Positions 7,864 to 17,316 of a stretch of 51,160 nt of DNA are shown here, piece after piece. The stretch lies in assembly GCA_030651575.1 (NCBI GenBank), contig JAUSFB010000049.1, forward strand, positions 1-51,160, in the 5' to 3' direction. The notes under the pieces are model-generated. The model did no database searches, had not been told where the DNA came from, and saw only the letters and a program-made list of their open reading frames with translations. The position numbers were made by a program, and so were the translations under genes. This DNA is from Phaeospirillum sp. Lineage in GTDB: Bacteria; Pseudomonadota; Alphaproteobacteria; Rhodospirillales; Magnetospirillaceae. How positions within the stretch are numbered: position 1 is the stretch's first letter; every line of letters begins with the position of its first letter.

Positions 7864-9042
7864 ATGTCGAGCAAGTCGAACGGGTTTTCCCTCCCTCTGC
7901 CCGCGCTCCTGATCGGGGCCTTGGCCCTGCTCGGCGTCGCGGCCGGAATCGTATCCTTCACGGGAACGCCGCCCGCCCCCGCCCCGGCGGCTCCGGCCGG
8001 CGGCCCGCCGGTGACGGTGGCCGCTCCGGCGGCGCGCAACGTCACCGACTGGAGCGAATATACCGGCCAGTTCACCGCGGTGGATTACGTCGAGGTCCGG
8101 GCTCGGGTCAGCGGCTATCTGACCGAGATTCATTTCACCGATGGTCAGCAGGTCGCCAAGGGCGATCTGCTGTTCGTCATCGACCCCCGCCCTTACGAAA
8201 TCGCGGTCATCACGGCGCGGGCCAAACTGGATCAGGCGGCCGGCACCAAGGAATACGCCAAGCGCCAGCTCAACCGCGCCGGCGAGTTGCACCGCAAGGA
8301 CTTCGTGGCCGAAAGCACGCTGGATCTGCGTACCGAGGAATCGCGCGGTGCCGGCGCCACCGTCGAGGCCGCCCGCGCCGCGCTGCGTGACGCCGAACTG
8401 AACCTTCAGTTCACCCGCGTCACCGCCCCGGTGTCCGGACGGATCAGCTCGCGTCAGGTCAGCATCGGCAATCTGGTGAGCGGCGGCCCCAATATCGCAT
8501 CCCCCACCCTGCTCACCACCATCGTGTCCCAGGATCCGATCTATTTTTCCTTCGACATGAGCGAGTCCGACTATCTGGTTCAGTCGCGCCGGGCGCAGGC
8601 CAGACCGCAGGCCGGCATGATGGGCTCGGTCATCGGCATCCGCCTGACGGACGAGACCGGCTGGCCGCACGAGGGCAAGATCGACTTTGTCGACAACCAG
8701 ATCGACAGGGGCGCCGGCACCATCCGCGCCCGCGCTGTGCTTGCCAATACCGACCGGTCAGCTACCCCCGGCGCCTTTGGCCGGGTCCGCATGGCCGCCT
8801 CCGATCCCTACGACGCCCTGCTGGTTCCCGACACCGCCATCGTCACCGATCAGTCGCGCAAGCTGGTGATGACCGTCAAGGACGGCGCCGTCGCGCCCAA
8901 AGTGGTAAAGCTCGGCCCGATTCAAGACGGCTTGCGGGTGATCAAAAGCGGCCTCGCGCCCGAGGATCAGGTCGTCATCAACGGCCTGATGCGGGCAAGG
9001 CCCGGAGCCAAGGTCACGGCGCAACCCGGCAAGATCGAGTAG
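7864..9042 (+). CDS. RND efflux periplasmic adaptor (membrane fusion protein)
   Basis: A 392-residue adaptor of the AcrA/MexA type. It bridges the inner-membrane pump to an outer-membrane channel. An N-terminal anchor helix (ALLIGALALLGVAAGIV) is followed by a proline/alanine linker. Next comes the lipoyl half-motif (VEVRARVSGYLTEIHFTDGQ, about residues 76-95), the helical hairpin (AKLDQAAGTKEYAKRQLNRA onward), the second lipoyl half (NLQFTRVTAPVSGRIS) and the beta-barrel and membrane-proximal domains. No lipobox cysteine is seen, so it is anchored by the helix. The ATG at 7864 is preferred to an in-frame TTG at 7861. The pump gene starts five bases after the stop, so the two are co-transcribed. 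Confidence 0.93.
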   Translation: MSSKSNGFSLPLPALLIGALALLGVAAGIVSFTGTPPAPAPAAPAGGPPVTVAAPAARNVTDWSEYTGQFTAVDYVEVRARVSGYLTEIHFTDGQQVAKGDLLFVIDPRPYEIAVITARAKLDQAAGTKEYAKRQLNRAGELHRKDFVAESTLDLRTEESRGAGATVEAARAALRDAELNLQFTRVTAPVSGRISSRQVSIGNLVSGGPNIASPTLLTTIVSQDPIYFSFDMSESDYLVQSRRAQARPQAGMMGSVIGIRLTDETGWPHEGKIDFVDNQIDRGAGTIRARAVLANTDRSATPGAFGRVRMAASDPYDALLVPDTAIVTDQSRKLVMTVKDGAVAPKVVKLGPIQDGLRVIKSGLAPEDQVVINGLMRARPGAKVTAQPGKIE

Positions 9043-9047
9043 CCCGG

Positions 9048-12000
9048 ATGCGCCTGTCCCATTTCTTCATCGACCGCCCGATCTTCGCCACGGTGGTGTC
9101 GGTCCTGATCACCATCATCGGCGGCATCGCCTATTTCGCGCTGCCGGTGGCCCAGTATCCCGAGATCGCGCCGCCGACCATCGTGGTCAGCGCCTCGTAT
9201 CCCGGCGCCTCGGCCCAAGTGGTCGCCGATACCGTCGCCGCTCCGTTGGAAGAGAAGATCAACGGCGTCGAGAACATGCTGTATATCAGCACCCAGGCGA
9301 CCGGCGACGGCAACCTGAAGCTGACGGTGACCTTCGCCCTGGGCACCAACCTCGACACCGCCCAGGTGCTGGTCCAGAACCGGGTCGCCATCGCCACCGC
9401 GCGGCTGCCCGACGACGTCAAGCGCATCGGCGTCACCGTGGCCAAGAACTCGCCCGACATGCTGATGGTCGTACATCTGAACTCACCCGATGGGTCGCGC
9501 GACCAGCTGTACATGTCCAACTTCGCCACCCTTCAGCTGATCGATGTGCTGGCCCGCCTGGACGGTGTCGGCGACGTCCGGGTATTCGGCGCCCGCGACT
9601 ACGCCATGCGGATCTGGATCGACCCCGACAAGGCCGCCGCCCGCAACCTGACCGCCGGCGAGGTGGTCAAGGCGTTGCAGGCCCAAAATATCCAGATCGC
9701 CGCCGGCGTGCTGGACCAGCCGCCGGTGCCCCAGCAGGGCGCCTTCCAGGTTTCGGTCCAGACCCAAGGCCGCCTCAGCGATCCGGCCCAGTTCGAGAAC
9801 GTCATCGTCAAGGCCGATCCGGCCGGCCGGATGGTGCGGCTGAAGGACGTGGCCCGCGTCGAGCTGGGGGCGCAGGATTACAGCGTCAACGGCTTCCTCG
9901 ACGGCAAGAACGCGGTGCCGGTGGCGCTGTTCCAGCGGCCGGGCTCCAACGCCCTAGCCACCGCCGAGCGCATCCTGGCCAAGGTCGAGGAGATGTCCAG
10001 GACCTTCCCGTCAGGCGTCACCTACACCATCGCCTACAACCCCACCAAGTTCATCGCCCAATCGGTCCGTGAAGTCATCAAGACCATCTTCGAGGCGGTG
10101 GTGCTGGTGGTGGTGGTGGTGATCCTGTTCCTCCAGACCTGGCGGGCCTCGCTGATCCCGGTGGCCGCCATTCCGGTGTCGCTGGTCGGCACCTTCGCGG
10201 TGCTGGGCGCCCTGGGCTATTCGCTCAACAACCTGTCGCTGTTCGGACTGGTGCTGGCGGTAGGCATCGTGGTCGATGACGCCATCGTGGTGGTCGAGAA
10301 TGTCGAGCGCAACATGCGCGACGGCATGAACTCCCGCTCGGCCTCGCACCAGACCATGGATGAGGTCGGCGGCGCGCTGATCTCCATCGCCCTGGTGCTG
10401 TGCGCCGTGTTCATTCCGGCCGCCTTCATCCCCGGCATCTCCGGTCAGTTCTTTCGCCAGTTCGCCGTGACCATCGCCGCCTCGACGGTCATCTCGCTGA
10501 TCGTGTCGCTGACCCTGTCGCCGGCCCTGTGCGCCCTGCTGTTCCGGGGCCATGGCCCCAACGACCACCACGACGACACCACCTGGACGCGCCCCATCAC
10601 CCTGTTCTTCCGGGGCTTCAACAAGGGCTTCGACCGGCTGGCCGGCGGCTATGGCAGCCTGACCCGCACCGTGGTCCGCAAATCCGTCATCATGCTGCTG
10701 ATCTATGCCGGGCTGATCGGCGCGGCCGGGTACGAGTTCGTCAAGACCCCCAAGGGCTTTATTCCCGACATGGATCAGGGCTATCTGATCACCGTCATCC
10801 AGCTGCCGCCGGGCGCGTCGCTGTCGCGCACCAACGAGGTGGTGCGCCACGCCGCCAAGATCATGGCCGAGACCCCCGGCGTCGCCCACACCGTGGCCTT
10901 TTCCGGCCTGGACGGCGCCACCTTCACCAACGCCTCCAACGGCGCCGCCATCTTCACGCCGCTGAAGCCGTTCGAGGAGCGCACCGCCCAGGGGCTGTCA
11001 GCCAATGTGGTCACCGCCGATCTGCGCAAGCGGCTGTCGGTGATTCAAGAGGCCTTCATCATCACCATCGCACCGCCGCCGGTGCGCGGCATCGGCACTG
11101 CCGGCGGCTTCAAGATGATGGTGCAAGACAAGGGCGGGCGCGGCCCCAAGGCGCTGGAGGACGTCGCCCTCGACATGGCCGCCGCCGCCAACAAGGTCCC
11201 GGGCCTGTCGGGTATATTCACCCTGTTCAACACCCGCACCCCCAACGTCTACGCCGATATCGACCGGGTCCGCGCCCAGATGCTGGGGGTTCCCACCGAG
11301 CGGATCTCCGAGGCCTTGCAGGTCTATCTGGGGTCAAGCTTCGTCAACGAGTTCAACTTCCTGGGCCGCACCTTTCGGGTCACCGCCCAGGCCGACGCGC
11401 CGTTCCGCCACGACGTCGCCGATATCGCCAATATCAAGGTGCGCAACGACAAGGGCCAGATGGTACCCTTAAGCGCGGTGACCACCTTCCGCTTCGACAC
11501 CGGCCCCTACCGGGTGCCCCGCTATAACCTGTTCCCGGCGGCGGAGGTCCAAGGGTCGGCCGCGCCGGGCTATGCCAGCGGATACGCCCTGGAGCAGATG
11601 AAGATTTTGGCCGTCGAGCGCATGCCCGAAGGCTTCGGCTTCGAATGGACCGAACTGGCCCTGCAAGAGCTACTGGCGGGCAATAACGGCCTGCTGGTGT
11701 TCGCCGCCTCGGTGCTGTTCGTGTTCCTGCTGCTGGCGGCCCAGTATGAAAGCTGGTCGCTGCCGGCCGCCGTGGTGCTGATCGTGCCCATGTGCCTGCT
11801 GGCCGCCGTATCGGGCCTGATCATCCGGGGCATGTCCATCAACATCCTGGCCCAGATCGGATTCATCGTACTGATCGGACTGGCGGCCAAGAACGCCATC
11901 CTGATCGTCGAATTCGCCCGTCAGGCCGAGGCCGAGGGCATGGATCGCATCGAGGCGGCGGTCCATGCCGGCCGCACCCGCCTGCGGCCGATCCTGATGA

Positions 12001-12227
12001 CCTCGCTGGCCTTCGTGCTGGGGGTTCTGCCCCTGGTTATCGCCACCGGGGCCGGGGCCGAGATGCGCCAGAGCCTGGGAACCGCCGTATTCTTCGGCAT
12101 GCTGGGCGTGACCGGATTCGGCCTGATCTTCACCCCGATCTTCTATGTGGTGATCCGCAAGATGGTGGCGGGCAGTCACGCCCGCGCCGCCGCCCGCCAT
12201 GCGGCGGAACAAGCCAGGGGGCACTGA
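9048..12227 (+). CDS. RND multidrug efflux transporter, HAE1/AcrB family
   Basis: A full-length 1059-residue inner-membrane drug/proton antiporter. It begins with SHFFIDRPIFATVVSVLI, the usual first helix of the family, and has the large periplasmic loop with YPGASAQVVADTVAAPLEE. The paired proton-relay aspartates lie in AVGIVVDDAIVVVENVERNM at about residues 404-423. The conserved lysine of transmembrane helix 10 is in LIGLAAKNAILIVEFA. Twelve hydrophobic segments and the internal duplication are evident. Homologues export hydrophobic drugs, dyes or solvents; the real substrate is not predictable. No TolC/OprM-type outer-membrane factor follows, so a channel encoded elsewhere must be used. 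The next gene is convergent. Confidence 0.95.
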   Translation: MRLSHFFIDRPIFATVVSVLITIIGGIAYFALPVAQYPEIAPPTIVVSASYPGASAQVVADTVAAPLEEKINGVENMLYISTQATGDGNLKLTVTFALGTNLDTAQVLVQNRVAIATARLPDDVKRIGVTVAKNSPDMLMVVHLNSPDGSRDQLYMSNFATLQLIDVLARLDGVGDVRVFGARDYAMRIWIDPDKAAARNLTAGEVVKALQAQNIQIAAGVLDQPPVPQQGAFQVSVQTQGRLSDPAQFENVIVKADPAGRMVRLKDVARVELGAQDYSVNGFLDGKNAVPVALFQRPGSNALATAERILAKVEEMSRTFPSGVTYTIAYNPTKFIAQSVREVIKTIFEAVVLVVVVVILFLQTWRASLIPVAAIPVSLVGTFAVLGALGYSLNNLSLFGLVLAVGIVVDDAIVVVENVERNMRDGMNSRSASHQTMDEVGGALISIALVLCAVFIPAAFIPGISGQFFRQFAVTIAASTVISLIVSLTLSPALCALLFRGHGPNDHHDDTTWTRPITLFFRGFNKGFDRLAGGYGSLTRTVVRKSVIMLLIYAGLIGAAGYEFVKTPKGFIPDMDQGYLITVIQLPPGASLSRTNEVVRHAAKIMAETPGVAHTVAFSGLDGATFTNASNGAAIFTPLKPFEERTAQGLSANVVTADLRKRLSVIQEAFIITIAPPPVRGIGTAGGFKMMVQDKGGRGPKALEDVALDMAAAANKVPGLSGIFTLFNTRTPNVYADIDRVRAQMLGVPTERISEALQVYLGSSFVNEFNFLGRTFRVTAQADAPFRHDVADIANIKVRNDKGQMVPLSAVTTFRFDTGPYRVPRYNLFPAAEVQGSAAPGYASGYALEQMKILAVERMPEGFGFEWTELALQELLAGNNGLLVFAASVLFVFLLLAAQYESWSLPAAVVLIVPMCLLAAVSGLIIRGMSINILAQIGFIVLIGLAAKNAILIVEFARQAEAEGMDRIEAAVHAGRTRLRPILMTSLAFVLGVLPLVIATGAGAEMRQSLGTAVFFGMLGVTGFGLIFTPIFYVVIRKMVAGSHARAAARHAAEQARGH

Positions 12228-12257
12228 TCGGCGAAGCCCGAGACTTCCGGGGCTCGG

Positions 12258-14387
12258 TCAGCCGGGAATTTCCGCGCCCTTCCGGTCCGAGGAGCCCATC
12301 AGATCTTTTACCATCACGGAGAACTGCCCGATATCAAGAGGCTTGGTGGCGAAGCCGTCGGCGCCGGCGTGCCGGGCGATCTCCTGGGTGATGTTGCCGG
12401 GAAAAGCGGTGCAGATGATGCAGGGCAAACCGGGCCGTATTTTCTTGATGGCCTCGACCAATTCGGTCCCGGCCATGGCCGGCATGGCCTGATCGGTGAT
12501 GACCATGTCCCAGGCGGCGGGGTCTTCCTCCACATAACCAAGGGCATCCTTGGGGTTGTCGCAGACCGAAATCTCGTAGCCCAGGCGGAACAGGGCGGTC
12601 ATCAGCATGTCGCCGAAATCCGAACTGTCGTCCACCAGAAGAATCGAGCCGCGATGAGTTACTGATAATGTTGGCGACGACGCGGCTTCGGCCTGATCCG
12701 TCTCCTCGGCCATGGGAAGCAGGATGTCGAAACGGCTTCCCCGCCCGGAGGCTGTGCCAAGCAGCATCGCACCGCCATGGCCGATGACGGCGCCGTGGAC
12801 AACCGCCAGCCCCAGTCCGGTCCCCCCCGTCTTACCCTTGGTGGTGAAAAAGGGATCGAAGATATGAGAGACGGTCTCAAAGCTCATGCCGTCCCCGGTA
12901 TCGGTCACCGAAAGGCGCAAATAACGGGCTTCGGGCCGAAGATAGCCGAATCCGGCATGATGAAAACCGTCATCATCCGTCCAGACCTGGATCGGGGACT
13001 GAGGAGCTTGCGCTCCCGCCTGGTCGGACATCAGGCGCCGAATCGATACGGTCGTGAAGTCGATCTTCCCGACTTCTATGGTGACAATCCCGGCCTTGCC
13101 GTGCAGCGCCTCGCTGGCGTTTATGGTGAGATTAACCAAGATCTGGGTAATCTGGCTGCGATGGGCCGCAATGGCCGGTTCCTCGATCTCGGTTTGAAAG
13201 TCGAGTGTCGTGGAGGAGGGCACGATCGCCCGCAAAATGTTCATGTTCTCGTCGATCAAGGCACAAAGATCGACCACTTCATGGGCCGCTTCGCGACGAT
13301 TGGAAAATGCGAGAATCTGCCCGATCAGCGACTTGGCCTGCTGCCCCGCCTTGACGATGCGGGTGCCGTAGCGGTGCAACGGATTGTCCGCGCCGGTGTC
13401 TTCGACGATGAACTGGGCGAAGCCGAGAATCGCCCCCAGAAGATTGTTGAAATCATGGGCAACTCCGGCCGCCAACTGACCCAGCGCCTCCAGCTTGCGA
13501 GCCTGTTCCAACTGTAGCTCCAGCCGCCGTTGCTCCTCCTCGCGCTGGCGCGTTTCGGTGACGTCGGTCAGCACGGCAACCCGCTCGCCATCCACCCCCC
13601 CTCCCCTGATATGGACCAACAGCCGTCGTGGCTGGGTTCGCCCGGGAAGCCGTAGCGTGATCTCGCCGCTCCACCGGCCAAAGCGGCGAACGGCAGCGCG
13701 GGAATGGGCGATCTCGGCCGGATCGAAGATGGGGGCGCCGCCGATACAAATATTCTCGGAGGCATGGCCGAGCAGTTCATCCAGACGACCAAGACCGATG
13801 GTTCCCAGCATCGCCTGATTGGCGTAGGTGATCCGGTTATCGGCAGCGATGATCGCGATACCATCGCCGGCCATGTCGAGGGCAGCCAGCACCCGCGCCA
13901 TCTCCCGGCGCTCCGCCTCCAGATCGGCGGTTCGTTCATTGACTCGCTGCTCCAACAACATCTTCTCCCTTTCCAACGCCTTGTGCAGGCGGGTCAATGT
14001 GATGTGGGTACGGACACGGGCCAGGACTTCCTCGGGCTGATAGGGCTTGGTGATGTAATCGACGGCGCCCAGTCTCAGGCCTTGCACCTTGTCCTCGACG
14101 GCGTCCAGCGCCGACAGGAAGATCACGGGAGTTTCAGCATTGCTCGGATCCGCCTTCAACCGGCGGCAAACCTCGAAGCCGTCGATGCCGGGCATGCGGA
14201 CATCCAACAAGACCAATTCCGGCGGGCGCAACTGTGCCGTCCATAGGGCCAGTTCCCCGTTGGGCGCCTGACGCACGGAATATCCAGCGCCAACCAGCAA
14301 TTCGGAAAGCAGGTCAAGCGACGCCGGAGTATCCTCGACAACCAGGATTTCTCCCTTGGCCATGGCGAGGGGGATGGAAGAGGTCAT
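12258..14387 (-). CDS. Hybrid kinase: REC-PAS-HisKA-HATPase-REC
   Basis: A 709-residue soluble hybrid sensor. The N-terminal receiver (about 10-130) has the phosphorylatable aspartate in VLLDVRMPG and the lysine in YITKPYQPEE. A coiled linker and a PAS domain (about 170-300) follow. The phosphoacceptor histidine lies in GVAHDFNNLL at about residue 311. The ATPase domain shows the N box (LVNLTINASEAL), G1 (DTGDGM) and G2 (GTGLGLAV). The C-terminal receiver (about 590-705) has aspartate in VITDQAMPA and lysine in FATKPLD. The receiver at the front means a separate kinase probably controls it. The start at 14387 was chosen for the GGGAGGAAA ribosome site and overlaps the stop of the broken PAS gene as ATGA. 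It is the last gene of a three-gene operon. Confidence 0.9.
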   Translation of the reverse strand: MTSSIPLAMAKGEILVVEDTPASLDLLSELLVGAGYSVRQAPNGELALWTAQLRPPELVLLDVRMPGIDGFEVCRRLKADPSNAETPVIFLSALDAVEDKVQGLRLGAVDYITKPYQPEEVLARVRTHITLTRLHKALEREKMLLEQRVNERTADLEAERREMARVLAALDMAGDGIAIIAADNRITYANQAMLGTIGLGRLDELLGHASENICIGGAPIFDPAEIAHSRAAVRRFGRWSGEITLRLPGRTQPRRLLVHIRGGGVDGERVAVLTDVTETRQREEEQRRLELQLEQARKLEALGQLAAGVAHDFNNLLGAILGFAQFIVEDTGADNPLHRYGTRIVKAGQQAKSLIGQILAFSNRREAAHEVVDLCALIDENMNILRAIVPSSTTLDFQTEIEEPAIAAHRSQITQILVNLTINASEALHGKAGIVTIEVGKIDFTTVSIRRLMSDQAGAQAPQSPIQVWTDDDGFHHAGFGYLRPEARYLRLSVTDTGDGMSFETVSHIFDPFFTTKGKTGGTGLGLAVVHGAVIGHGGAMLLGTASGRGSRFDILLPMAEETDQAEAASSPTLSVTHRGSILLVDDSSDFGDMLMTALFRLGYEISVCDNPKDALGYVEEDPAAWDMVITDQAMPAMAGTELVEAIKKIRPGLPCIICTAFPGNITQEIARHAGADGFATKPLDIGQFSVMVKDLMGSSDRKGAEIPG

Positions 14388-14756
14388 GTCGCGTTTCCTC
14401 CCAGCATGCTCCACAGTTCCCGGAACTTGGCGCCATCCATCAATCTCTTGATGCGCTCGGCGATGTCGGGGGGGATCACCTCGAAAGCGAGCCGCCCGAC
14501 GCACTACTCGGGGTCAAAGCCGAACACGCTCCGGATGACGTGGTTGACGTAAAGAATGATCCCCTCGGCATCGACTCGGGTGATGAGGTCGGGGGTGGCG
14601 GAAACCAAGTCGCGATTTATGATCAACAGGGCAATGGCCATGATGGCCGGCAAGGGGGCTTACCGCCGGCTTCGTCTCCGCCTTCACGGAAGGGATGCCC
14701 AGTCCCCACAGGAAGGCCAGAACCGCCAGGGATAGGCTCGCCCACCGTCCCATCAT
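14384..14756 (-). pseudogene. Broken PAS-domain sensor gene
   Basis: The remnant starts at ATG 14756, overlapping the upstream receiver stop. It encodes a good signal-anchor (SLSLAVLAFLWGLGIPSVKA). The frame then must shift by one base near the run of five G/C at 14654-14658. This restores a PAS-like stretch: LVSATPDLITRVDAEGIIL, then YVNHVIRSVFGFDPE. A TAG at 14506-14504 interrupts it. Immediately after the TAG the same frame continues with family-like sequence (CVGRLAFEVIPPDIAERI) to a stop overlapping the hybrid-kinase start. One frameshift plus one nonsense change therefore disable it. No output domain remains, so it was probably once longer. Sequencing error could explain one lesion but hardly both. 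Confidence 0.7.
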
Positions 14757-15133
14757 TCGTCTCCATTGGGCCTCATGGCCGATCGAACCGCTGCCAGCAA
14801 GTCCTCTCCGGAGAATGGTTTGGTCAGAACCGAACGCGCTCCCAACCGCGCCATGATATCAGTAAAGGGGGCGACATGCCCCCTCATGCCGCCGGTCATG
14901 CCGATGACCGGCAGCCAGACTCCACGATCACGAATTGCCGCCATCAATTGAAAGCCATCCAGGCTGGGCATGAACACGTCGGTCACCAGCAGGTCGACGC
15001 CACCCTCTTGCAGACGATTGAGGCACGCCCTGCCGTCAGCCACCGCCACCACCTCATGACCGGCGCGCTTGAGAATGGTCGAGACCATTTCCAAATGGGT
15101 GGGTTCGTCATCCGCTACAATGATACGGGCCAT
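14753..15133 (-). CDS. Single-domain response regulator (CheY-like receiver)
   Basis: A 126-residue stand-alone receiver. Acidic residues are in VADDEP, the phosphorylation site is in LLVTDVFMPS (aspartate near residue 52), the threonine switch in GMTGG and the lysine in VLTKPFS. There is no DNA-binding or enzyme output, so it must act by protein contact or as a phosphate relay to the hybrid kinase two genes downstream. The ATG at 15133 (MARIIVADDEP) is chosen because AGGTGG lies upstream; an in-frame ATG at 15157 has no ribosome site. It is first in the minus-strand operon and divergent from the LuxR-type regulator at 15333. Confidence 0.85.
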   Translation of the reverse strand: MARIIVADDEPTHLEMVSTILKRAGHEVVAVADGRACLNRLQEGGVDLLVTDVFMPSLDGFQLMAAIRDRGVWLPVIGMTGGMRGHVAPFTDIMARLGARSVLTKPFSGEDLLAAVRSAMRPNGDE

Positions 15134-15332
15134 TGGCGCCACCTGTTCAAGCCCCATATTTCGTTACAATTGTGCGATGGACGGCACGGCGGTACCAGAC
15201 GACAGTCGGATATTCCCTACGGCAAAGGTATATTTCCGCCGTAACCGCGGGAAATCCGGCGCAATGTCCGCATGTTGTGCGCCGGAGGGAAATGATGCAA
15301 AGTTGATCATTAAACAATCCAACCTGGTCTCC

Positions 15333-15968
15333 ATGCGCGTACTCATCGCCGATGATCACCCCCTCTATCTGAGTGCCGTCCGCGAACAGATCGAGCGCCT
15401 GTTCCCGGGGGTAGCAACCGAGACTGCCTGCACTCTCACCGAAACCTTGGATATCCTGACCGCAGCCACGGATTACGACCTTCTGCTGATCGATTACGCC
15501 ATGCCGGGAATGAATGGGCGGGACGGCATTCAGGCCATCGTGGCAAAGGCGCGGGGAACGCCGATGGTGGTGATGTCGGGGGTCGCCATCGCCTCGGAAG
15601 TCAGCGTCTGCATCGGTGTCGGAGCAAAGGGATTCCTGCCCAAGACCCTGGACGGCAAGGTTTTCGCCTCGGCTCTGAACGTGGTACTGGCGGGAGGCTC
15701 CTATCTGCCGGCCGAGATGTTCGGTTCGCCCTGCGCGCCAGTGGCCGCACCCGACCCGGCACCGGCGGATGACTGCGATTTCGCCGAGCGGGAACTGACC
15801 ATCATGGCGATGGTGGTGGAAGGGAAATCCAACAAGGAAATTGCCCGCCTGCTCAATCTGAGGGAAGTCACCGTCAAGGTCCAACTCACCCGTATCTACA
15901 AGAAACTGGGGGCTAAAAACCGGGCTCAGGCCGCGACGCTGATGGCCCAAGGGCATGTTCTGGGCTGA
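15333..15968 (+). CDS. LuxR/NarL-family response regulator
   Basis: A 211-residue regulator. It has an N-terminal receiver with acidic residues in LIADDHP, phosphoacceptor aspartate in LLLIDYAMPG and lysine in GFLPKTLD. The C-terminal LuxR helix-turn-helix reads FAERELTIMAMVVEGKSNKE, then IARLLNLREVTVKVQLTRIY. The order and size are those of the NarL/FixJ group, which bind DNA as phosphorylated dimers. No cognate kinase is directly beside it, but the minus-strand receiver/hybrid-kinase operon is divergent across a 200-base gap and is the obvious candidate. The ATG at 15333 begins exactly at the first receiver strand; its ribosome site is weak, and the frame is open further upstream. Confidence 0.87.
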   Translation: MRVLIADDHPLYLSAVREQIERLFPGVATETACTLTETLDILTAATDYDLLLIDYAMPGMNGRDGIQAIVAKARGTPMVVMSGVAIASEVSVCIGVGAKGFLPKTLDGKVFASALNVVLAGGSYLPAEMFGSPCAPVAAPDPAPADDCDFAERELTIMAMVVEGKSNKEIARLLNLREVTVKVQLTRIYKKLGAKNRAQAATLMAQGHVLG

Positions 15969-16063
15969 GATATACCTTTGCCGCTGACGCATAGCCGTTC
16001 GCAGCCTCACCGTTCATCCCTGCGGGCGACTACCCTGGATCAACCCAATCTGGAGACAGGCCC

Positions 16064-16429
16064 ATGGCGAAGACAATTCTCAGCGTCGATGATTCCGCCA
16101 GCGTACGCCAGATGGTCAAACTGACCCTGTCGGGCGCAGGGTACGAGATTCTTGAAGCCTGCGACGGCAAGGACGCCCTGACCAAGGCCGGATCCGCCGA
16201 GATTCACATGGTTGTGACCGATCTCAACATGCCCAACATGGATGGGCTGTCGCTGATCAAGGAATTGCGCAAGCTTCCCGCCTACAAAGGCGTTCCCATC
16301 GTCTTCCTGACCACAGAATCCGACGAAGGCAAAAAGGCCGAGGCCAAGCAATCCGGCGCCACCGCCTGGATCACCAAGCCGTTCAAGCAGGAGCAACTGC
16401 TGGCCATCGTCAAAAAGGTTCTTGGCTGA
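16064..16429 (+). CDS. cheY: Chemotaxis response regulator CheY
   Basis: A 121-residue receiver of the CheY type. It has the pair of acidic residues in SVDDSAS, the phosphoacceptor in VVTDLNMPNMDG, the switch threonine in FLTTES and the lysine in WITKPFKQEQ. This DDSASVRQ...TDLNMPNMDG version is standard for CheY proteins next to CheR/CheB, which interact with the flagellar switch or a regulatory partner. TGGAGA precedes the ATG at normal distance. The gene begins a compact plus-strand run CheY-CheR-CheB-REC/GGDEF/EAL. No CheA or CheW is in the window. Confidence 0.9.
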   Translation: MAKTILSVDDSASVRQMVKLTLSGAGYEILEACDGKDALTKAGSAEIHMVVTDLNMPNMDGLSLIKELRKLPAYKGVPIVFLTTESDEGKKAEAKQSGATAWITKPFKQEQLLAIVKKVLG

Positions 16430-16451
16430 TCCTCCGGGCGGGAGGCGGGAG

Positions 16452-17315
16452 ATGGCAAACACCGGAGCGGCTCTGATGTCTGATTTCGACGGAGGCCTCG
16501 GTCGTCTCGACAATGCCGATTTCGAGCGGGTTGCCTCGTTCATCCTGTCGGCGACCGGCATCAAGCTGACCCCGTCGAAAAAGACCATGGTCGAGGGGCG
16601 CCTGTATCGGCGGGTTCGAGCCCTTGGCCTCGGCACCATTTCCGCTTACATCGCCTCGATTTTCGATCACGGAGATTGCGACGACGAAGTGGTCAATCTG
16701 ATCGACGCCCTCACCACCAACAAGACCGACTTCTTTCGCGAACCGGCGCATTTCAACTTCATTACCCGGACCGCGCTGCCGGAATTCATCGAGGCCGGCC
16801 ATGCCGTCAAATTCTGGAGCGCCGCCTGCTCCATCGGGGCCGAGCCCTACACCCTGGCCATGGTGTTGAGCGACTTCGCCCTCAACAGACCCGACTTGCG
16901 GTTCTCGATCCTGGCCAGCGACATTTCCACCGAGGTGCTGGCCACCGCGGCGCGGGCGGTTTTTCCCGAGGAGATGGTCGAACCGGTGCCGGTCGTCATG
17001 CGCCAACGCTATCTGCTGCGCTCCAACAACCCAACCAACAAAGTGGTGCGGATGGCGCCGGAGATCCGCAATCTCGTCCGCTTCGCCCGCATCAATCTGG
17101 TCGACGACCGCTATCCGGTCGAGCGCGACATGGACGTCATCTTCTGCCGCAACCTGCTGATCTATTTCGACCGCGAGACGCAGGAGGCGGTGGTGCGGCA
17201 ATTGAGTGCGCATTTACGCCCCGGCGGCTACCTCATCTTAGGCCATACCGACAGCATCACCGGAATGACCGTGCCGCTGGATCCGTTGGGGCACTCCATT
17301 TTCAGGCGGAAGTGA
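16452..17315 (+). CDS. cheR: Chemoreceptor glutamate methyltransferase CheR
   Basis: A 287-residue SAM-dependent methyltransferase that esterifies receptor glutamates. The all-helical N-terminal domain (about 15-75) includes the [11 protein letters not shown] stretch. It is followed by [16 protein letters not shown], the SAM-binding motif ([17 protein letters not shown], about 117-133) and the acidic strand-2 end ([11 protein letters not shown]). The family signature [12 protein letters not shown] lies near residue 230. The GHTDSITG end is also typical. The ATG at 16452 follows GGAGG with six bases between; a second ATG at 16476 is possible. CheB starts one base after the stop, so adaptation enzymes are coupled. 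Confidence 0.93.
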   Translation: MANTGAALMSDFDGGLGRLDNADFERVASFILSATGIKLTPSKKTMVEGRLYRRVRALGLGTISAYIASIFDHGDCDDEVVNLIDALTTNKTDFFREPAHFNFITRTALPEFIEAGHAVKFWSAACSIGAEPYTLAMVLSDFALNRPDLRFSILASDISTEVLATAARAVFPEEMVEPVPVVMRQRYLLRSNNPTNKVVRMAPEIRNLVRFARINLVDDRYPVERDMDVIFCRNLLIYFDRETQEAVVRQLSAHLRPGGYLILGHTDSITGMTVPLDPLGHSIFRRK

Positions 17316-17316
17316 C

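Noticed and set aside
10011-10889. A 292-codon His/Asp/Gly-rich minus-strand frame
   Set aside because: It is antisense to the RND pump transmembrane segments; the composition is the mirror of hydrophobic codons.
12228-12257. Possible terminator between the RND pump and the hybrid kinase
   Set aside because: Only about five base pairs (CCGAG/CTCGG) with no T-run could be drawn; too weak to list.
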